Shown here: one piece after another, positions 50,394 to 58,167 of the stretch
Layout: every line of letters begins with the position of its first letter
Position numbering within the stretch: the stretch's first letter is position 1
DNA from: Geobacter sp.
GTDB taxonomy: Bacteria; Desulfobacterota; Desulfuromonadia; Geobacterales; Geobacteraceae
Assembly: GCA_003490025.1 (NCBI GenBank)
Contig: DNJC01000006.1
Location: 130,658 to 194,657, forward strand
Length of the DNA stretch: 64,000 nucleotides
Direction of reading: 5' to 3'
Notes under the pieces: model-generated
Database searches by the model: none
What the model saw: the letters and a program-made list of their open reading frames with translations, nothing else
Told to the model about the DNA's origin: nothing
Made by a program: the position numbers and the translations under genes

Positions 50394-50419
50394 AATCGCG
50401 GCAGAAATGCCGCTCCTAC
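50394..50419. repeat. Family-2 repeat, inverted copy
   Basis: Inverse of the copy at 50359 with one change in the core (GCAGAAATGCC for GCAGGAATGCC). The pair gives arms of about 25 bp. Confidence 0.85.
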
Positions 50420-50445
50420 AGTTTTGGGGAGAAAAGATGAAGAAA

Positions 50446-50468
50446 GGGCGACCCGTTCCGAGTCGCCC
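50446..50468 (-). terminator. Terminator at the end of the cus operon
   Basis: GGGCGAC (50446-50452) and GTCGCCC (50462-50468) with a 9-nt centre; on the minus strand it is followed by TTTCTTCATCTTTT. It lies 11 bp after the stop of the gene at 50480. Confidence 0.8.
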
Positions 50469-50479
50469 ACTGAAATCGT

Positions 50480-50959
50480 TTACTTTACGGTGTACCAGAA
50501 CTTGGAGTTGCGCACCTGGCCGTCTTTCACCTTGAACTTGCACATGACGCCGTACTTCCCTTTTTTCGAGAGGTCGAAGTCGGCGCCGAAGTGCCCGTCC
50601 ATCGCCATCAGGGGCTTGGTCTGCTCGACCTTGTCGGGACCCTGCACTTTCACATTGACCTCACCTTCGGTAATGGCCTTGCCGGTCTTGGCGTCCTTGA
50701 ACTCGACCTTGATATGGTGGGTCTCTTTAACGCCTTTGGGCATTTCCATCTTCATCGCTTTCATGTGCTCTTTCATGCTCACCACGCTGAACGTGGCCTT
50801 AACGCTGCTGACGACCTCTTCGTGTGCAACATCCCCGCTACCGTGATCCATCTTCATGGAACCATGGTCCATTTTCATGGAACCGTGATCCATGGCAAGC
50901 GCTGCCATCGGTGCGGAAAGTGCGAATGCTGCGGCGATAAGGACGATGAGTTTTTTCAT
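50480..50959 (-). CDS. Periplasmic protein with triple MDHGSMK repeat
   Basis: A 159-residue exported protein. Signal peptide about 1-22 (ending AALA), then three near-exact copies of MDHGSMK, giving alternating Met and His ligands, a second Met/His-rich stretch (MKEHMKAMKMEM ... THH) and a C-terminal beta domain (KVEFKDAKTGKAITEGEVNV ... GKYGVMCKFKV) of the FixH/YtkA-like type with one Cys. The start ATG 50959 has AAGGAG 8 nt upstream. It follows cusA by 147 bp and is followed by a terminator, so it closes the cus operon. Likely periplasmic Cu(I)/Ag(I) binding. Confidence 0.82.
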   Translation of the reverse strand: MKKLIVLIAAAFALSAPMAALAMDHGSMKMDHGSMKMDHGSGDVAHEEVVSSVKATFSVVSMKEHMKAMKMEMPKGVKETHHIKVEFKDAKTGKAITEGEVNVKVQGPDKVEQTKPLMAMDGHFGADFDLSKKGKYGVMCKFKVKDGQVRNSKFWYTVK

Positions 50960-51106
50960 GTTGTATTTTCTCCTTTGGTGTGAAGTCTGACGCTTATTTA
51001 GCATGTGCCGTGCCAATCGATAACTACGCATTTTACCGGGCCGAGATTGCAATACAACCGCTCATCTTGTCGAATATTCCACGCACGGGCGTCGGATATT
51101 CCGCTG

Positions 51107-54100
51107 CTAGTGTTTCATCCCCGAGTAGTGCAGCTTCCCTTTCTTGAGATCCCGCTTCTTCATCAGTACGAAGATGACAGGCGTCATGATGAGTACGTGC
51201 ACCGCCGAGGAGATCATGCCGCCTATCATCGGGGCGGCAATCGGCTTCATCACGTCGGCGCCGGTGCCGGAGGACCACATGATCGGCACGAGGCCGAGAA
51301 GGGCGACGGCTACCGTCATCAGCTTGGGACGCAGCCGCAGCACCGCCCCTTCGAAGGTGGCGTCGTAAATGTCCTGCTCGGTGATCGGCCCCTTCAGCAG
51401 TTTCTTGTCGAGCGCCTCGTGCAGGTAGATGACCATGACCACCCCGGTCTCGACCGCGATCCCGTAGAGGGCGATGAACCCGACCCAGACGGCAACCGAC
51501 ATGTTGTAGCCGAGCATCTTGACGAGGTACACCCCTCCCACCAGTGCGAACGGGACCGAGAGCATGACCATGCTCGCCTCAAGCGCCGAGTGGAAGGTGA
51601 AGTAAAGAAGGATGAAGATGATCAGGATGCCTGCCGGCACCAGCAACTGCAGGCGCGCCTTGGCCCGTACCTGGTTCTCCCATTGTCCCGACCAGGCGAC
51701 GTAGTATCCCGGCGGGAGTTTCATCTGCTTCTCCAGCAGCGTCTTCGCCTCGCCCACGAAGCCGCCCATGTCGCGGCCGCGCACGTTGAGGAAAACGATG
51801 GAGCGAAGCAGACCTCCCTCGCTGTTGATCTCGGGCGCCCCGGTGGAGATCTTCAGCTTGGTGATCAGGGAGAGCGGCACCTGCGCCCCGTTCATGCCGG
51901 AAACCAGTATCCGCTGGATGGAGGGGATGTCGTCACGCAAGCCGCGCATGTAGCGGAGCCGGATCGGGAAGCGGTTGCGCCCCTCCACCGAGGTGGAGAG
52001 CATCTCGCCACCGAGCGCGGTCGAGATGACTTCCTGGATGTCGCCTACGCTGACGCCGTAGCGCGCCGCAGCCTCGCGGTCGATGTCGATGTCGATGTAG
52101 TTGCCGCCGGTCACCCTTTCCGCGACGACGTCCGCCGCGCCCGGCACCGTTTTCAGTATCCCTTCGGCCTGCACCGCCAGGTCCTTCAGGACGTTCAGGT
52201 CGGCGCCGAATATCTTGACGCCGAGGTCGGTACGGACCCCGGTGGAAAGCATGTTGATGCGGTTGATGATCGGCTGGGTCCAGCCGTTTCTGACCCCTAT
52301 CTGCTGCAGTTTGCTGTCCAACTCGGACACGATGTCGGCCTTGGTCACCCCCGGACGCCAGTTCTCCTTCGGCTTCAGGATGATGATGCTCTCGAACATG
52401 GAGACCGGCGCCGGATCGGTGGAGGTCTCGGCGCGCCCCACCTTGCCCAGTACGTGCTCGACCTCGGGAACGCTCTTGATCACCGTGTCCTGCACCTGGA
52501 TCAGCCGCTTCGCCTCGTTGATGGAGACGTTGGGGAGCGTCACCGGCATGTAGAGGAGCGAACCCTCGTCCAAGGGCGGCATGAACTCGCTGCCGATGCT
52601 CATGAACATGGGAATGGCGATGGCGAGCGCCAGGACGTTGAGCGCGATGGTGGTCTTCTTCCACTTGAGCACCCACCTGATTATGGGGGAGTACATCTTG
52701 ATGAAGAAGGTGGAGACCGGGTTGGAACTCTCCGGCGGCATCTTGCCGCGCATCAGGAAGTACATCAGCACCGGCACCAGCGTGATGGCGATGAACGCCG
52801 ACCCCATCATGGAGAAGGTCTTGGTGAAGGCGAGCGGGTGGAACAGCTTCCCTTCCTGTCCCTCAAGCATGAACACCGGGACGAAGGAGAGGATGATGAT
52901 GGCCAGCGAGAAGAAGATGGCGCGCCCGACCTGCTTCGCCGAGGCGATGATCACCTCCAGGCGCTTTTCCTTCCGCTCCTCGGGTGGCATCTCGGAGAGG
53001 TGCCGGTAGCAGTTCTCCACCATGATGACCCCGGCGTCGACCAGGACGCCGATGGCGATGGCGATCCCCCCAAGGGACATGATGTTCGAGGTCACCCCCA
53101 TCAGCTTCATGGTGATGAAGGAGAACAGCACCGCGATGGGAAGCGTCAGCACGATGACCAGTGCGCTCTGGAAGTGGAGCAGGAAGACGAGGATGACCAG
53201 CGAAACGACGATCGATTCCTCGATCAGCGAGTGTTTCAGCGTGTTTATGGCGCGGGCGATCAGGTCGGAACGGTCGTAGGACACCATGATCTTCACGCCG
53301 GGAGGAAGCCCTTTTTCCAGCGAGATGATCTTCTCCTTCACGCGGTCGATAACGTCCTTGGCGTTTTCACCGTAACGCATGACCACGATGCCGCCGACCG
53401 CCTCGCCCTGCCCGTTCATGTCCAACATGCCGCGCCGGATTGCGCCTCCCAGCTGCACCGTGCCGAGGTTCTTGACGTAGATCGGCGTGCCGCGCATGTC
53501 GGCGCCGACGACGATGTTCTCCAGGTCGGTGGTCGACTTGATGTAGCCGCGGCCGCGGATCAGGAACTCGGCGTCCGCCTGCTCGAGGAGCCTGCCGCCG
53601 ACGTCGTTGTTGGATTTCTTGATCGCCTCCGCCACGTCCGAGATCTTGACGTTGTAGGAGAAGAGGCGGTTCGGGTCGAGGTCGATCTGGTACTCGCGCA
53701 CGAAGCCGCCGATGGAGGCGACCTCGGCCACGCCGGGGACCGTGTTCAGCTGGTAGCGGACGAACCAGTCCTGCAGGGTGCGGAGCTGTTCGAGGTCGTA
53801 CCCCTTCCCTTCCAGCGTGTACCAGAAGACGTGTCCGACCCCGGTGCCGTCGGGCCCGAGCGTCGGGACCACGCCCGGCGGGAGCAGCGATGCCGCGTAG
53901 TTCAGGCGCTCGAGCACGCGCGTCCTGGCCCAGTAGATGTCCGCCTTGTCCTCGAAGATCACGTAGATCATCGAGAAGCCGAACGCGGACGAGGCGCGGA
54001 CGGCGCGCACCTGCGGCAGCCCCTGCAGGTTCACGGCGAGCGGGTACGTCACCTGGTCCTCGACCACCTGCGGGGATCGCCCGGGGTAGTCCGTAAAGAC

Positions 54101-54244
54101 GATGACCTGGTTGTCCGAAAGGTCCGGGATCGCGTCCACCGGCGTCTTGTACACCGCCCAGACGCCCCAGGCGATCAGCAAGGCAAACATCATGAGGATG
54201 ATGACCCGGTTCCGGGCGGAATATTCGATGATTCTTTCAATCAT
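51107..54244 (-). CDS. cusA: CusA-type Cu(I)/Ag(I) RND efflux pump
   Basis: A 1045-residue heavy-metal RND transporter with the usual 12 TM helices and two periplasmic loops. The three Met that form the CusA periplasmic metal site are all recognisable: LLYMPVTLPN, APVSMFES and RINMLSTGV. DAGVIMVEN in TM4 carries the proton-relay acidic residue. Length and these Met residues separate it from CzcA-type Zn/Co pumps. It lies 33 bp downstream of cusB and forms the tripartite pump with CusB and the TolC-like protein, exporting monovalent copper or silver. Confidence 0.95.
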   Translation of the reverse strand: MIERIIEYSARNRVIILMMFALLIAWGVWAVYKTPVDAIPDLSDNQVIVFTDYPGRSPQVVEDQVTYPLAVNLQGLPQVRAVRASSAFGFSMIYVIFEDKADIYWARTRVLERLNYAASLLPPGVVPTLGPDGTGVGHVFWYTLEGKGYDLEQLRTLQDWFVRYQLNTVPGVAEVASIGGFVREYQIDLDPNRLFSYNVKISDVAEAIKKSNNDVGGRLLEQADAEFLIRGRGYIKSTTDLENIVVGADMRGTPIYVKNLGTVQLGGAIRRGMLDMNGQGEAVGGIVVMRYGENAKDVIDRVKEKIISLEKGLPPGVKIMVSYDRSDLIARAINTLKHSLIEESIVVSLVILVFLLHFQSALVIVLTLPIAVLFSFITMKLMGVTSNIMSLGGIAIAIGVLVDAGVIMVENCYRHLSEMPPEERKEKRLEVIIASAKQVGRAIFFSLAIIILSFVPVFMLEGQEGKLFHPLAFTKTFSMMGSAFIAITLVPVLMYFLMRGKMPPESSNPVSTFFIKMYSPIIRWVLKWKKTTIALNVLALAIAIPMFMSIGSEFMPPLDEGSLLYMPVTLPNVSINEAKRLIQVQDTVIKSVPEVEHVLGKVGRAETSTDPAPVSMFESIIILKPKENWRPGVTKADIVSELDSKLQQIGVRNGWTQPIINRINMLSTGVRTDLGVKIFGADLNVLKDLAVQAEGILKTVPGAADVVAERVTGGNYIDIDIDREAAARYGVSVGDIQEVISTALGGEMLSTSVEGRNRFPIRLRYMRGLRDDIPSIQRILVSGMNGAQVPLSLITKLKISTGAPEINSEGGLLRSIVFLNVRGRDMGGFVGEAKTLLEKQMKLPPGYYVAWSGQWENQVRAKARLQLLVPAGILIIFILLYFTFHSALEASMVMLSVPFALVGGVYLVKMLGYNMSVAVWVGFIALYGIAVETGVVMVIYLHEALDKKLLKGPITEQDIYDATFEGAVLRLRPKLMTVAVALLGLVPIMWSSGTGADVMKPIAAPMIGGMISSAVHVLIMTPVIFVLMKKRDLKKGKLHYSGMKH

Positions 54245-54277
54245 TAAAAACCTCAGTGATCACAGGTAGATCCAAAA

Positions 54278-55735
54278 CTACATTTTCATATCGTCCATGC
54301 CCATCCCGCCGCCTTTCTTTGCGGGAGCGGGAGCCGGAGCCGGCGCGCCTGGCGCCGCCCCGCCATGCCCTGCGTGGCCACCGGCAGGAGGCGTCGCGGC
54401 TGCGCCCGGAGGCGCGGGTGCAGGAGCCGCAGGAGCTGCCGGCGCCCCTGGAGCCGCAGCCCCGCCGTGCCCTTGATGCCCGCCGCCGCTGCCTCCGGTA
54501 AGCTGGGACTCCGAGTCGATCAGGTAACCGCCGGAGGCGGCAACCTTGTCGCCGCGCTTAAGTCCCGAGAGAATCTGCACCTTGTCCGCAACCCGGGCGC
54601 CGACCTGCACGTCGCGCGGCTCGAACATCCCGGCCTGCGTTTCGATCCAGACCACCTGCCGTTTTCCGGTGTCCATGACGGCGGTGGCCGGAATGGACAG
54701 CGAGTTCCCCAGCGGGACCTTGATCGAGGCGTTCACGAACATGTCGGGTTTCAGCTTGAGGCCCGCGTTTGACATCTCCACCCTGACCTTCACGGTGCGG
54801 GTCTTGGGATCGAGGAACGGGTAGACGAAGGAGACCCGTCCGGAGAAGGTCTTGCCGGGATAGGACTGGGACAAGATGTCCACCCTCTGCCCCATCTTCA
54901 CGAAGGAGAATTCGTTCTCGTAGACCTCCACCTCGACCCAGACGTTGGAGAGGTCGGCGATGCTGAAGAGGGTATCCCCCATGTTGACGTACTGCCCTTC
55001 CTGCACCATCTTCTCGATGACCACGCCGGAGAGCGGCGTGTAGATGGGGAGCTTGATGTTGGGGTGTCCCGCCTTTTCCAGGCCGGCGATCTGCTCGTCC
55101 CTTACCCCGAGGAGTTTAAGCCTCTGCCTGGCCGAGGATACCAGCCCCTCCCCTCCCTGTGAGATGGACTGGATGGAGGATGTCCGGAACTGTTCGCGGC
55201 TCTTCAGGGCCAGCAGGTATTCCTGCTGCGCCGCCACGAGGTCGGGGGAGTAGAGTTCGGCTACCGCCCTACCCTTGGAGACGTAGGCGCCTACCGTGTT
55301 CACGTTCAGCTTGTCGATACGCCCCGCAACCCATGCGGTCACCTTGGCCTGCCTGGACTGGTCGTACTGGACGATGCCGACCGCGTTGATCTCCTTGGAG
55401 AGCGGGATATAATCGGCAGCCACGGTGGCCACGTTCGCCATCACCGCCTGGGTCGGGGAGAGCGATACATGCCCGAGCATCTTCTGCTCTTCCGCGCTCG
55501 CCTGGGTCCCTTCCACCTTCTTGATCAGTTGCATCCCGCAGATGGGGCAGACGCCCGGCTTGTCCTTGATGATGAAGGGGTGCATGGCACAGGTATAGAG
55601 AACCTGGCCCTGCGCAGCTTTGTCCCCCTTCGCAGCAGGCTGGGCCTTCTTCTGCGCCAGGTAATAGCCGCCGCCGGCCACCGCGGCCACCAGGATCAAT
55701 ACAATCGGGATCGCAACCTTCACACTTTGTTTCAT
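54278..55735 (-). CDS. cusB: CusB-type periplasmic adaptor with metal-binding N-terminus and His/Met tail
   Basis: A 485-residue membrane fusion protein. N-terminal anchor (about 8-25), heavy-metal-binding domain with YTCAMHP ... CPICGMQL (about 47-72), then barrel-sandwich and beta-barrel domains (WVAGRIDKLNV, GVVIEKMVQEGQYV, VWVEVEVYENEF). The last ~85 residues are a low-complexity Ala/Pro/Gly tail with HQGHGG, GHAGHGG and a final MGMDDMKM, atypical for E. coli CusB. I use ATG 55735 (GAGG 8 nt upstream) rather than a TTG two codons earlier. Bridges CusA and CusC and delivers metal. Confidence 0.92.
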   Translation of the reverse strand: MKQSVKVAIPIVLILVAAVAGGGYYLAQKKAQPAAKGDKAAQGQVLYTCAMHPFIIKDKPGVCPICGMQLIKKVEGTQASAEEQKMLGHVSLSPTQAVMANVATVAADYIPLSKEINAVGIVQYDQSRQAKVTAWVAGRIDKLNVNTVGAYVSKGRAVAELYSPDLVAAQQEYLLALKSREQFRTSSIQSISQGGEGLVSSARQRLKLLGVRDEQIAGLEKAGHPNIKLPIYTPLSGVVIEKMVQEGQYVNMGDTLFSIADLSNVWVEVEVYENEFSFVKMGQRVDILSQSYPGKTFSGRVSFVYPFLDPKTRTVKVRVEMSNAGLKLKPDMFVNASIKVPLGNSLSIPATAVMDTGKRQVVWIETQAGMFEPRDVQVGARVADKVQILSGLKRGDKVAASGGYLIDSESQLTGGSGGGHQGHGGAAAPGAPAAPAAPAPAPPGAAATPPAGGHAGHGGAAPGAPAPAPAPAKKGGGMGMDDMKM

Positions 55736-55825
55736 CGTCAATACCTCGTGGACGGAATGGAGTGAATTAAATCTCTGCAGTTACAACAGGCTTTCTAATC
55801 GTTGTTAGCGACACCTTCCGCTAAA

Positions 55826-55867
55826 GGTCCCTCCCCCTTCAAGGGGGAGGTCAGGAGGGGGATGGGT
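55826..55867. repeat. Family-1 repeat between cusC and cusB
   Basis: Core CTCCCCCTTCAAGGGGGAG plus the right flank GTCAGGAGGGGGATGGGTT. It lies in the 160-bp spacer inside the operon and could stabilise or partly terminate the transcript. Confidence 0.85.
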
Positions 55868-55894
55868 TAGCCCTCCACGGGAAGAAAACATGTG

Positions 55895-57166
55895 CTACAG
55901 CTCCTTCCCGATCAGCGCTTCCAACTGGGCGAGCTTCATCTGGTAGTCGGCCATGGAGTCGAAGTATTCCCGCTCGTAGTTGAACAGGACGACGCGGTTG
56001 TCGAGCAGGGTCAGGAAGTCGACCTTGTTGACGCGGTAACCTATCACCGCCGACTCCAGCGACTGCTCCGCCTGGGGGATGATCCCCGTGCTGTAGAGAT
56101 CGACCAGTTTCCTGCGCCGCTCCAGCTGGGCAAGCAGGTCGGCTATCCCGGAACCGATGCTGTTTCTGACACCGTTCAGTTCCTCCCCGGCCATGGTCAC
56201 CTCGGAGGAAGACTCCGCGACCATCGCCTGGCGGCGCTCCTTCTGGAGCGGCAGGTTGAAGGTGACGCCGAGGGAGTACATGTCCGAGCCGTCGCTCCCC
56301 ATCGCCTTCTGCCTCTGCATGTACTCGAAGGAGACGTTGAAGTCCGGATAGAACTCCTTCTGCGCCAGTTCGTGACCGGCCCTCCCCTTTTCGATCAGGG
56401 CCCTCAGGCTTTTCAATTGCGGACGGTTGTCCTCGGCGATGTCGCGCAACTGGTCGGACGTCAGGGTAAGCGGCGTCAGCTTGAAATCCGCGACCCGGCC
56501 CACCTTGGTCGATTGCGGGCGGTTCAGGAGGGAGTTCAGGTTCGCCTCCAGGCTCCTTCTCTGCTGCTCCAGGGAGATCTTCATGTCCAGCATCCGGGAG
56601 CGCTCCAGGAGGGCCTTGTAAATGTCCTGCTGCGCCCCCTGCCCGACCGAGTATTTCGTCTCCGCCAGCGTGATGAAGTCGTCGATTATCTTGATGTTCT
56701 TGTCGAGGATCCCCAGCGACTTGTCCGTGAAGTAGATCTGGTAATAGGTCTCCTTCACCATCCGGGTCAGTTCGAGTTTGCGCTCCTCGACGCTCCAGCG
56801 ATAGCTCTCCGACTCGTGCGTAGCGATCTCCTCGCGGAGTTTCCTCTTTCCCGCGTACGGCAGCTGCTGGCTGATGCCGATCACCTTCTGGGTCATGCCG
56901 TCGCGGGTGAAGCTGAGGGGATCGGTGACGATGCCGTTCTGGATCTTCAGCATCAGCATCGGATCTTCCAGGGCGCCCGCCTGGGAGGCGCGGCTCTTGT
57001 ACATCTGCCAGCGAGCGGCGGACGATCTCAATTCGGGGTTGTTGGCGAGGGCGGTATCTACCAGTCGGGAGAGGTTTTCAACAGGTTGGACGGCTTCAGC
57101 GTGGGCGTTTGGAACCCAGAGGGAGAGAGCCAGCAACAGGTAAAGCGATAAAAGCCGGTGGTTCAT
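55895..57166 (-). CDS. cusC: TolC-family outer-membrane efflux protein (CusC role)
   Basis: A 423-residue outer-membrane factor. Signal peptide about 1-23 (ending NAHA), no lipobox (E. coli CusC is lipidated). Two OEP repeats: ALANNPELRSSAARW ... GISQQLPYAGKRKLREEIA in the first and DNRPQLKSLRALIEKG ... FNLPLQKERRQA in the second, ending in SAVIGYRVNKVDFLTLLDN. It starts the cusCBA operon, with GGAG 5 nt before the ATG and a 130-nt leader from the promoter at 57305. It completes the tripartite copper pump. Confidence 0.9.
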   Translation of the reverse strand: MNHRLLSLYLLLALSLWVPNAHAEAVQPVENLSRLVDTALANNPELRSSAARWQMYKSRASQAGALEDPMLMLKIQNGIVTDPLSFTRDGMTQKVIGISQQLPYAGKRKLREEIATHESESYRWSVEERKLELTRMVKETYYQIYFTDKSLGILDKNIKIIDDFITLAETKYSVGQGAQQDIYKALLERSRMLDMKISLEQQRRSLEANLNSLLNRPQSTKVGRVADFKLTPLTLTSDQLRDIAEDNRPQLKSLRALIEKGRAGHELAQKEFYPDFNVSFEYMQRQKAMGSDGSDMYSLGVTFNLPLQKERRQAMVAESSSEVTMAGEELNGVRNSIGSGIADLLAQLERRRKLVDLYSTGIIPQAEQSLESAVIGYRVNKVDFLTLLDNRVVLFNYEREYFDSMADYQMKLAQLEALIGKEL

Positions 57167-57486
57167 GATGACTCCGAAGATTAATCAATAGGTGCGACAA
57201 AGTTAATTCATGAAGCGTGCCCGAAGGCTAACCTCTTATTTTTCGCACTCTTTGCGGGGATCGACACTATTGGGAAGAAGGATATTCGCCACTAACAGTG
57301 GAATATTATACACATTGCAGCAATTGTCGCAGCTAATCATTCGCTAATCATTCAAACTTATTCGGCAGAAATAGAAAAATCTGAAGAGAACAGTTCAATT
57401 AACAGTACCGTCCAATTCAGATTCTTCCGTCAATCTAACAGGAGTATGGGAATCAGCCACGTGGCTTAACTGAAAGTGTCACCTGT
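57167..57486. other. Promoter region between the ABC genes and cusC
   Basis: 320 bp, AT-rich. It contains the cus promoter and tandem repeat (57305-57353). From 57360 to 57486 it is the downstream flank of the ABC ATPase gene; I see no strong terminator there and no gene. Confidence 0.55.
57305..57353 (-). promoter_or_regulatory. cusCBA promoter with tandem 11-bp repeat
   Basis: On the minus strand TATAAT (57310-57305) is preceded by no good -35 hexamer; instead two exact copies of GAATGATTAGC (57353-57332) end 21 bp upstream of it, covering the -35 region. Direct repeats of about one helical turn at this position are typical of OmpR-family activators such as CusR/CopR. No such regulator is in the window. 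Confidence 0.6.
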
Positions 57487-58155
57487 TTATGCACATACAA
57501 GCCCGTCTTTCAAGCTGATGGTCCTGTCGGAGTAAGCTCCGTTTTCAGGATTATGAGTGACCATGACCACAGTCTGCCCTGCGTCATTCAGTTGCCGGAA
57601 CAGTGCCATGACTTCTTCGCTGGTCTTGGAGTCGAGGTTGCCGGTCGGCTCGTCGGCGAGGAGGATGTGCGGGCTGTTCACGATGGCGCGGGCGATGGCT
57701 ACGCGCTCCTGTTCGCCGCCGGAGAGCTGGTTGGGGAGCCGGTCCGTCTTGGTCCCAAGCCCTACCCGCTCCAGCGCCTGACGGGCCGATTCCCTCTTCG
57801 CTGCGGTAGTCATCTTCACTATGGCCAGCGGGAGCATGACGTTCTCCAGCGCGGTCAGGTACTGGATCAGGTGGAACGACTGGAAGACGAAGCCGAGGTT
57901 CTGAGCGCGGAAGTCGGCAAGCCTCTCGCTGTCCAACTGGTACAGGTTAACGCCTGCCATCTCCACTTCGCCGCTGGTCGGGTGGTTCATCCCGCCGAGG
58001 ACCGACAAGAGCGTGCTCTTCCCGGAGCCGGACTGCCCCATGATGGTAATGAACTCGCCCGCCTCGATGCTGATATCAATGCCGCGCAGAGCCTCGACGA
58101 CATCCGAGCCGGTGCGGTACTGCTTCTTGACCTGCCTGATTTCAATGAGTGCCAT
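57487..58155 (-). CDS. ABC transporter ATP-binding protein (MacB/LolD-like)
   Basis: A 222-residue ATPase with Walker A GQSGSGKST, signature LSGGEQER and Walker B ILLADEPTGNLD. It follows the permease gene by 12 bp, so both form one MacB-like ABC complex. It lacks the fused membrane part of true MacB, as in LolD or YknY. Its location between the copA and cus operons suggests a role in the same stress, possibly exporting or monitoring metal-damaged or metal-bound molecules; this is inference. Confidence 0.9.
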   Translation of the reverse strand: MALIEIRQVKKQYRTGSDVVEALRGIDISIEAGEFITIMGQSGSGKSTLLSVLGGMNHPTSGEVEMAGVNLYQLDSERLADFRAQNLGFVFQSFHLIQYLTALENVMLPLAIVKMTTAAKRESARQALERVGLGTKTDRLPNQLSGGEQERVAIARAIVNSPHILLADEPTGNLDSKTSEEVMALFRQLNDAGQTVVMVTHNPENGAYSDRTISLKDGLVCA

Positions 58156-58167
58156 AAATTCCTCTTC

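Noticed and set aside
51005..54247. A 1080-codon plus-strand frame opposite cusA
   Set aside because: His/Asp/Arg-rich antisense translation; cusA on the minus strand is unambiguous.
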